Positions 14,715-19,225 of a stretch of 19,225 nucleotides of DNA are shown piece by piece. Position 1 is the first letter of the stretch. Each line of letters starts with the position of its first letter. Both the position numbers and the translations under genes were made by a program. Where the stretch lies: NCBI GenBank assembly GCA_036652035.1, contig JAVVWR010000058.1:1-19225 (forward strand), written 5' to 3'. The stretch is from JAEZVV01 sp036652035 (lineage in GTDB: Bacteria > Pseudomonadota > Gammaproteobacteria > Burkholderiales > Burkholderiaceae_F). The notes beneath the pieces are model-generated. The model ran no database searches. It had not been told where the DNA came from and worked only from the letters and a program-made list of their open reading frames with translations.

Positions 14715-15950
14715 GTGCTCTACCACCTGCACGAACTGCAACGCAGCTTCCTCAACCCGATGGCGGCCTGGGCGCAGGCAAGCTCGGCGCTGTTTTCCCA
14801 TCCCTACAGCCCGCTCGCCTACACCCCGGTTTCAAGCCGCGTGGCGGCGAGCTACGAACTGCTGCACCGGCTGGGAAAGACCTACTCCAAGCCGGCCTGG
14901 GGGCTCGCCACCACCACGGTGGAAGGCGCCGAGGTACCGATCACCGAAGAACGGGTGATCGACAAACCCTTCTGCCAGCTGATTCATTTCCGCCGCGACT
15001 GGCCAGCCGCCCTGGCCAACCGCGCTCCCGACCCCAAGGTCTTGCTGGTCGCGCCGCTCTCGGGCCACCACGCCACCTTGCTGCGCGACACGGTGCGTGC
15101 GCTACTTCCCAATCACGAAGTGTGGGTCACCGACTGGATCGACGCGCGTCAGGTGCCCGTCTCCGCCGGCCCCTTCCATCTCGATGACTACGTCGAGTAT
15201 GTGATCGAGTTTGTCCAGCGCCTCGGCCCCGAGGTTCATCTGATTTCGGTCTGCCAGCCGACCGTGCCGGTGCTCGCCGCCGTATCGCTGATGGCCTCGC
15301 GCGGCGACCCCAAGGCACCGCGCTCGATGACGATGATGGGCGGCCCGATCGACACCCGCAAAAGCCCGACCGAGGTCAATGCGCTGGCGATCCGCAAGCC
15401 TTTTGAATGGTTCGAGAACAGCGTCATCTTCAAGGTGCCGCCGAGCTACCCGGGCTATCTGCGCCGGGTCTACCCCGGCTTTCTGCAGCATGCCGGCTTC
15501 GTGGCGATGAACCCCGACCGCCACCTGAATTCGCACTGGGATTACTACCTCGACCTGGTCAAGGGCGACCAGGAAGACATCAATTCGCACCGTTGGTTCT
15601 ACGACGAATACAACGCCGTGCTCGACCTGCCCGCCGAGTACTACCTCGACACCATCAAGATCGTGTTCCAGGAGCACCGCCTGCCCTTAGGCACCTGGAC
15701 CGTCCGCGGCGAGCGCGTCGCGCCCGAGGCCATCAAGCGCACCGCGCTCTTCACGATCGAAGGCGAGCTCGACGACATCTCCGGCAGTGGCCAGACCCAG
15801 GCCGCTGCCGGCTTGTGCAGGAACATCCCGGCCGAGCGCCAGCGGCACTTCACCGCGCCAGGCGTGGGCCACTACGGCATCTTCAGCGGGCGCCGCTGGC
15901 GCGAGCTGATCGCCCCGCAGATTGCCGAGTTCATCCGCGCCAACGCCTGA
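14715..15950 (+). CDS. phaZ: Intracellular polyhydroxyalkanoate depolymerase
   Basis: The product is 411 residues from GTG at 14715. It hydrolyses PHB in native intracellular granules. The sequence follows Cupriavidus necator PhaZa1 closely from its first residues (LYHLHELQRSFLNP). The thioesterase-type nucleophile is Cys180 in SVCQPTVPVLAA; the partner Asp lies in EGELDDISG (348-356) and the His is His386 in GVGHYGIFSGRRWR. LLVAPLSGHHATLLRDTV and TMMGGPIDTRKSPTEVN are also conserved. A GTG 12 codons upstream (14679) is possible, but the later start matches the family and has GGAG about ten bases before it. It has its own promoter with a palindrome. Depolymerase here and the PHA-system protein at 4803 both point to PHA storage. 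Confidence 0.93.
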   Translation: MLYHLHELQRSFLNPMAAWAQASSALFSHPYSPLAYTPVSSRVAASYELLHRLGKTYSKPAWGLATTTVEGAEVPITEERVIDKPFCQLIHFRRDWPAALANRAPDPKVLLVAPLSGHHATLLRDTVRALLPNHEVWVTDWIDARQVPVSAGPFHLDDYVEYVIEFVQRLGPEVHLISVCQPTVPVLAAVSLMASRGDPKAPRSMTMMGGPIDTRKSPTEVNALAIRKPFEWFENSVIFKVPPSYPGYLRRVYPGFLQHAGFVAMNPDRHLNSHWDYYLDLVKGDQEDINSHRWFYDEYNAVLDLPAEYYLDTIKIVFQEHRLPLGTWTVRGERVAPEAIKRTALFTIEGELDDISGSGQTQAAAGLCRNIPAERQRHFTAPGVGHYGIFSGRRWRELIAPQIAEFIRANA

Positions 15951-15953
15951 AGC

Positions 15954-15984
15954 CCCCGGCCCGCGGGCGCCGCTGCGGCCGGGG
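15954..15984 (+). terminator. GC hairpin between phaZ and the RnfB-like gene
   Basis: CCCCGGCC (15954-15961) and GGCCGGGG (15977-15984) form an 8-bp stem around a 15-base GC-rich loop, starting three bases after the phaZ stop. There is no T tract, so it may only attenuate or stabilise the transcript. Confidence 0.4.
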
Positions 15985-15987
15985 CGC

Positions 15988-15993
15988 GATAAT
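15988..15993 (+). promoter_or_regulatory. Possible -10 box for a leaderless RnfB-like transcript
   Basis: GATAAT matches five of six bases of TATAAT. Its last base is seven bases before the A of the ATG at 16000, the usual distance from a -10 box to the start of transcription. No Shine-Dalgarno sequence precedes this ATG. The -35 region is pure GC and poor, so support is limited. Confidence 0.35.
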
Positions 15994-15999
15994 TCACCC

Positions 16000-16644
16000 A
16001 TGACTGTCTTTCCCCCCACGGCCGACGCCATCGACGCCCTGCTGCCGCAGACCCAGTGCACCCAGTGCGGCTACCCCGGCTGCCGCCCTTACGCCGAGGC
16101 CATTGCCGCGGGCGCCGCCGCGATCAACCGCTGCCCGCCGGGCGGCGCCGCCGGCATCGCCAAACTTGCCGCCCTGACCGCCCAGCCCGTCTTGCCGCTC
16201 GATGCGCAATGCGGCGTCGAAGCCCCGCTCACCGTGGCCGTGATCGACGAGAGCCTGTGCATTGGCTGCACCCTGTGCATCCGCGCCTGCCCAGTCGATG
16301 CCATCGTCGGCGCGAGCAAACGCATGCATTCGGTGATCGCGTCCTGGTGCACCGGCTGCGAGCTGTGCATTGCGCCCTGCCCGATGGACTGCATCGCCAT
16401 GCAAGACGCCGGCCGCGACTGGACTGCGGACGACGCCAAGCTCGCCCGCGCCCGCTTCGAAGCCCGCCAGCTCAGGCTGGCGCGCGACAAGGCCGAACAC
16501 GATGCGCGCCTGAGCGCTCCGGCGCTCGCGGTGACAACCGCATCGCCAAGCCTTGGCGCCGATCCCGGCACCGTTCACAAGCAATCGGTGATCCAGGCCG
16601 CGATCGCACGCGCCCGCGCCCGCCGCCAGAACCCGCCGCAGTGA
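16000..16644 (+). CDS. RnfB/RsxB-like iron-sulphur protein, soluble form
   Basis: The product is 214 residues with three iron-sulphur sites. An N-terminal Fe-S domain has Cys20, 23, 28 and 45 (QCTQCGYPGCRPYAEAIA). Two ferredoxin-like [4Fe-4S] motifs follow: CIGCTLCIRACP (Cys87, 90, 93, 97) and CTGCELCIAPCP (Cys117, 120, 123, 127). The charged C-terminal part (residues 145-214) is probably helical. It lacks the N-terminal membrane helix of classical RnfB, and no other rnf/rsx gene is in the window, so it may act as a stand-alone electron carrier. It is followed by nth after seven bases; in E. coli nth also lies beside the rsx genes. Physiological partner unknown. Confidence 0.87.
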   Translation: MTVFPPTADAIDALLPQTQCTQCGYPGCRPYAEAIAAGAAAINRCPPGGAAGIAKLAALTAQPVLPLDAQCGVEAPLTVAVIDESLCIGCTLCIRACPVDAIVGASKRMHSVIASWCTGCELCIAPCPMDCIAMQDAGRDWTADDAKLARARFEARQLRLARDKAEHDARLSAPALAVTTASPSLGADPGTVHKQSVIQAAIARARARRQNPPQ

Positions 16645-16651
16645 CGCTCGC

Positions 16652-17290
16652 ATGAATTCAGAGAAGCGCTTCGAGATCTACGACCGCCTGCGCCAGATCG
16701 ACCCCCATCCCAAGAGCGAGCTCGAATACCGGTCGCCGTTTGAGTTGCTGGTGGCGGTGACGCTCTCGGCCCAGGCCACCGACAAGAGCGTCAACCTTGC
16801 CACCCGCAAGCTCTTTCCCGTTGCCAACACCCCGGCGGCCATCGCCGCGCTGGGCGCCGATGGGCTGATCCCCTACCTGCAGACGATCGGCCTCTTCCGC
16901 AACAAGGCCAAGAACGTCGCCCGGCTCTCGGAAATCATCCGCGACCAGCACGGCGGCGCGGTGCCGCACGACCGCGCCGCGCTCGAAGCCCTGCCGGGCG
17001 TGGGCCGCAAGACCGCCAACGTGGTGCTCAACATCGCCTTTGGCGAACCGACGATCGCCGTCGACACGCACATCTTCCGTGTCGCCAACCGCACCGGCCT
17101 CGCGCCCGGCAAGACGGTCGACGAAGTCGAGCAAAAGCTGCTCAAGTTCACCCCGCCCGAATTTCTGCACAACGCCCACCATTGGCTGATCCTGCACGGC
17201 CGCTACGTGTGCAAGGCGCGCAAGCCCGAGTGCTGGCGCTGCCCGATCAAGGCGCTGTGCGAGTTCAAGACCAAGGTATTGGAACCCTGA
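16652..17290 (+). CDS. nth: Endonuclease III (DNA glycosylase/AP lyase)
   Basis: The product is 212 residues, as in E. coli. It removes oxidised pyrimidines and cleaves at abasic sites in base excision repair. The helix-hairpin-helix LPGVGRKTANVVL carries catalytic Lys120, and Asp138 lies in AVDTHIFRV; both fall at the E. coli positions. The C-terminal [4Fe-4S] ligands are Cys187, 194, 197 and 203 (C-X6-C-X2-C-X5-C). The ATG is seven bases after the RnfB-like stop and has no strong ribosome site, suggesting coupled translation. Its stop overlaps the next start (TGATG). Confidence 0.97.
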   Translation: MNSEKRFEIYDRLRQIDPHPKSELEYRSPFELLVAVTLSAQATDKSVNLATRKLFPVANTPAAIAALGADGLIPYLQTIGLFRNKAKNVARLSEIIRDQHGGAVPHDRAALEALPGVGRKTANVVLNIAFGEPTIAVDTHIFRVANRTGLAPGKTVDEVEQKLLKFTPPEFLHNAHHWLILHGRYVCKARKPECWRCPIKALCEFKTKVLEP

Positions 17291-17736
17291 TGTTCAACCC
17301 CTCCGTTGACGACGTTCGCCGCTTTTTCTGCGAGACCTGGCGCAAGCACCGCGCGGGCGGCGTTCTCACCCCGCTCGAAGCGATGGCGGCCGACGCCATC
17401 GCCGCCCACCCCGACTACCACGAGGAGCTTGCCGATCTCGAGGCTGCGCTCGCCCGCAATTACGCGGTCGAGGACGGCCGCACCAATCCCTTCCTGCACC
17501 TCTCCATGCACCTGGCGATCGCCGAGCAGGTGCAGGTCGACCAGCCGCACGGCATCCGCGCCGCCTACCTTCAGCTCGCCGCCCGCCACGGCAATGAGCA
17601 CGACGCCATGCACGACGTGATGGAGGCCTTGAGCCGGGTGGTGTGGGAAGCCCAGCGCGCCGCCGCGCCACTGGGAGCGGAAGAGATGAGCGGCCGCTAC
17701 ATCGACGCGCTCAAGGCCAGGGCCAGCCGCGACTAA
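17290..17736 (+). CDS. DUF1841 family protein
   Basis: The product is 148 residues and begins MFNPSVDDVRRFFCETWRKH, the recognisable start of DUF1841. It is all-helical in appearance and has no signal or membrane segment. Conserved features include LTPLEAMAADAIAAHPDYHE, NPFLHLSMHLAIAEQVQVDQ with its histidines, and GNEHDAMHDVMEALSRVVWE. Function is unknown; the His/Asp/Glu-rich pattern suggests a metal site, which is only inference. The ATG overlaps the nth stop by one base (TGATG), so the two are coupled; DUF1841 next to nth is a familiar betaproteobacterial arrangement. Confidence 0.88.
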   Translation: MFNPSVDDVRRFFCETWRKHRAGGVLTPLEAMAADAIAAHPDYHEELADLEAALARNYAVEDGRTNPFLHLSMHLAIAEQVQVDQPHGIRAAYLQLAARHGNEHDAMHDVMEALSRVVWEAQRAAAPLGAEEMSGRYIDALKARASRD

Positions 17737-17784
17737 AGCGCGCCGGGCTGCGACGGGCACCAATCCTCAATCCAACGCTTTGCT

Positions 17785-17931
17785 TTGATACGGCCGGCCC
17801 GGTTCTTGAGACCCACGAAGACCGAAACGACGGCACGATGGCAGACGCACGCGACCGACTTTGCTTGGCTTAAATCAGAGATCGACGCTGACTTTTCGAT
17901 CGATCCCGCTTCCTGGGAGTTACGAAGGTAG
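17785..17931 (+). CDS. Possible 48-residue ORF in the spacer before the gap
   Basis: The 377-base spacer 17737-18113 is less GC-rich than its surroundings. One frame, from TTG at 17785 to TAG at 17929-17931, reads protein-like at its end (TDFAWLKSEIDADFSIDPAS then WELRR). It has no recognised family, an unconvincing start and codons that are uncommon here (TTG, ATA, TTA). It is in the same frame as the ATG at 17959, nine codons beyond the TAG. It may be a small gene, a decayed gene end, or chance. Nothing else was found in this spacer apart from the duplication and the N gap. Confidence 0.25.
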   Translation: MIRPARFLRPTKTETTARWQTHATDFAWLKSEIDADFSIDPASWELRR

Positions 17932-17937
17932 GATCGT

Positions 17938-17992
17938 GGCGAACACGGAAAACAAGACATGCATAGAGAGTTCCTCACGCATCTGGCCTGTG
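17938..17992 (+). repeat. First copy of an exact 55-bp duplication flanking the gap
   Basis: These 55 bases (beginning GGCGAACACGG, ending GGCCTGTG) end exactly at the first N and are identical to 18093-18147, which begins exactly after the last N. Abutting both gap edges, they are best read as the same contig-end sequence given twice. Confidence 0.95.
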
Positions 17993-18092
17993 NNNNNNNN
18001 NNNNNNNNNNNNNNNNNNNNNNNNNNNNNNNNNNNNNNNNNNNNNNNNNNNNNNNNNNNNNNNNNNNNNNNNNNNNNNNNNNNNNNNNNNNN
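17993..18092. other. Assembly gap of 100 N
   Basis: Exactly 100 unknown bases, the standard placeholder for a scaffold gap of unknown size. No gene can be called across it. Confidence 0.99.
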
Positions 18093-18147
18093 GGCGAACA
18101 CGGAAAACAAGACATGCATAGAGAGTTCCTCACGCATCTGGCCTGTG
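18093..18147 (+). repeat. Second copy of the 55-bp duplication
   Basis: Identical to 17938-17992. This copy contains the ATG (18114) that starts the downstream gene and its first codons. Confidence 0.95.
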
Positions 18148-19225
18148 ACCAGTCCCCCAAAATCGCCGGCATCCGGCTTGAACGCACCACCCCCGCCGAG
18201 GGCGACCGCTTCCTGGCCCTGCTCGAGCAGCTCGGCCTGTTGCAGTGGACGCAGGTCCACCGGCTCGCCGGCGGCGCCCTTGAGGCCGCGCTGACGCCAC
18301 CGGCCGCCAACGCCCTGATGCCGCGCTTTGAAACGATCGCCCTGGCCGAGCGCCTGAGCGGCACGCCATCGCTCCCGCGCGAGATTCTTGCCGCCCTGCT
18401 CGGCTCACCCGTGCGCTACGACTACCCCAGCCTGGCCGAATTCGAAGCCGCCCTGCGCGTTCGCGCCCACATCGTGGATGCCGCCAGCAAAACCCAGCTG
18501 GCCTTTGCCACCGGTGCCGCCGAGCGCCCGTGGGACTACTGGGCCTACGACAACGAGCGCGGCTTCACCGTCCGCCCCGGCAAATCGCTCATCGACGCAC
18601 TGCGCAAGGCCACTCAGCCCGAGAACCCCGAACAGAAGTTCGCTTTCTCCTGCTACCGGGCGACCGAATACATCTTGTTGCTTGCCATCGCCCAGGAGCT
18701 TTCAGAACACAACCCCGCCTTGTATGCCCGCTTGCAAAAACAATGGGAAACCGAAGCGATCATGTCCGGGCAGTTCCACGAGGTCTTTCTCAACGAAGTC
18801 GGTTCGCTCCAAGCCCCGCTGCCCGCGGGCTACTACATCCCCGGCGATCGGCTGTGGTTTCGCAACCCCGACGAACGCTCGGCCGACATCGCCGGCTACG
18901 AAGGCTCCTGGGTCTTCTATCTGGGCGGCGGGTTGTTCTCGAACTTCTGGCACGCCAATCAGCCCTACACGCTGACCCGCAAGTGCCTGGAGATCTATCA
19001 CTGGCGGCATGGCGTTGAACCGGCCGGAAGCGATGGAGAACTGGGCATGGACGAAGACCGGGTCGAGGCCTGCGTGCAGGAATCGCTCGCGCACCCCGCT
19101 GAAACCCGGCGCATTCTCGAACGCATGATTCGTCTGCGCGACGGGCGCGGCATCTACGCCGACGGCGGCTGCATCGACGCCACGCGCGAATGCGCCCGCC
19201 CGGTGTGCCCCGAGACTGCCGATAT
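18114..19225 (+). CDS. Tgl-like protein-glutamine gamma-glutamyltransferase homologue (3' truncated)
   Basis: An uninterrupted frame of at least 370 residues runs off the window end. From about residue 87 it resembles, from memory, Bacillus subtilis spore-coat transglutaminase Tgl: GSPVRYDYPSLAEFEAALRV, RAHIVDAASKTQLAFAT, a segment with FAFSCYRATEYILLLAI, PGDRLWFRNPD, and a GYEGSWVFYLGGG segment. Tgl cross-links proteins through Gln-Lys isopeptide bonds. Cys180 aligns with catalytic Cys116, but the residues aligned with Glu115 and Glu187 are Ser179 and Ser265. Residues 1-85 and those after about 300 have no counterpart in the shorter Bacillus enzyme; the C-terminal part has three Cys at 353, 360 and 365. 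The ATG at 18114 is the only start after an in-frame TAG; GGA about ten bases before it is a weak ribosome site. No signal peptide is seen. The alternative is an unrelated hypothetical protein. Confidence 0.6.
   Translation, partial: MHREFLTHLACDQSPKIAGIRLERTTPAEGDRFLALLEQLGLLQWTQVHRLAGGALEAALTPPAANALMPRFETIALAERLSGTPSLPREILAALLGSPVRYDYPSLAEFEAALRVRAHIVDAASKTQLAFATGAAERPWDYWAYDNERGFTVRPGKSLIDALRKATQPENPEQKFAFSCYRATEYILLLAIAQELSEHNPALYARLQKQWETEAIMSGQFHEVFLNEVGSLQAPLPAGYYIPGDRLWFRNPDERSADIAGYEGSWVFYLGGGLFSNFWHANQPYTLTRKCLEIYHWRHGVEPAGSDGELGMDEDRVEACVQESLAHPAETRRILERMIRLRDGRGIYADGGCIDATRECARPVCPETAD

Noticed and set aside
17938..17992. GTG at 17936 with a good AAGGTAGG ribosome site as start of the last gene
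   Set aside because: Its frame does not match the long coding frame after the gap; it leaves coding-like sequence within about 20 codons, so the ATG is used.
17938..18147. 55-bp direct repeat as an attachment site, transposon duplication or tandem repeat
   Set aside because: Both copies abut the N gap exactly and no integrase or transposase is present; contig-end overlap explains it better.
1..19225. tRNA, rRNA or CRISPR features
   Set aside because: No cloverleaf-like segment with a T-loop consensus, no rRNA stretch and no spaced short direct repeats were found by eye.

Overview
The window is GC-rich DNA with dense, mostly operon-like gene packing. It looks like a betaproteobacterial chromosome of the Burkholderiales/Rhodocyclales type. 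The basis for this is the nth-DUF1841 pair, a 7Fe ferredoxin/FNR pair, an intracellular PhaZ of the Cupriavidus type, a PHA-granule-associated small protein and a HAAT-family (branched-chain amino acid type) ABC transporter. No rRNA, tRNA, CRISPR array or insertion sequence was seen.

Layout. (1) Positions 1-107: the 3' end of an unidentified + strand gene, closed by a clear intrinsic terminator. (2) 228-2512, minus strand: an exported DUF3300 protein followed by an exported DUF2950 protein. (3) 2744-5129: a storage-lipid block. It holds a wax ester synthase/DGAT-type acyltransferase (minus), a divergent acyl-CoA-binding protein (+) and, across a perfect bidirectional terminator, a PHA-system protein (minus). 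(4) 5219-8672, minus: an ArsB/NhaD-type antiporter, an orphan LutC-like LUD protein and nicotinate phosphoribosyltransferase. (5) 8746-13308, minus: a HAAT ABC transporter made of a solute-binding protein, a fused LivH-LivM permease and two ATPases. Its genes overlap, and a strong hairpin lies between the binding protein and the permease genes. (6) 13423-17736, +: ferredoxin, ferredoxin-NADP reductase, PHA depolymerase (with a good promoter overlapped by a palindrome), a soluble RnfB-like ferredoxin, endonuclease III and DUF1841. (7) 17737-19225, +: a less GC-rich spacer containing a 100-N scaffold gap flanked by an exact 55-bp duplication, then a protein truncated by the window edge that resembles the Bacillus spore-coat transglutaminase Tgl.

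How the genes fit together. Acyl-CoA handling and carbon storage recur: acyl-CoA-binding protein plus wax/TAG synthase on one side, PHA-granule protein and PHA depolymerase on the other. A second theme is iron-sulphur and redox proteins (FdxA, Fpr, RnfB-like protein, endonuclease III). The ABC transporter precedes pncB on the same strand, so its substrate could be linked to pyridine/NAD salvage, but this is only inference. The most unusual items are the Tgl-like protein, which keeps the candidate catalytic Cys but not the partner Glu residues, and the fused permease. The scaffold gap looks like an assembly artefact that could be closed.
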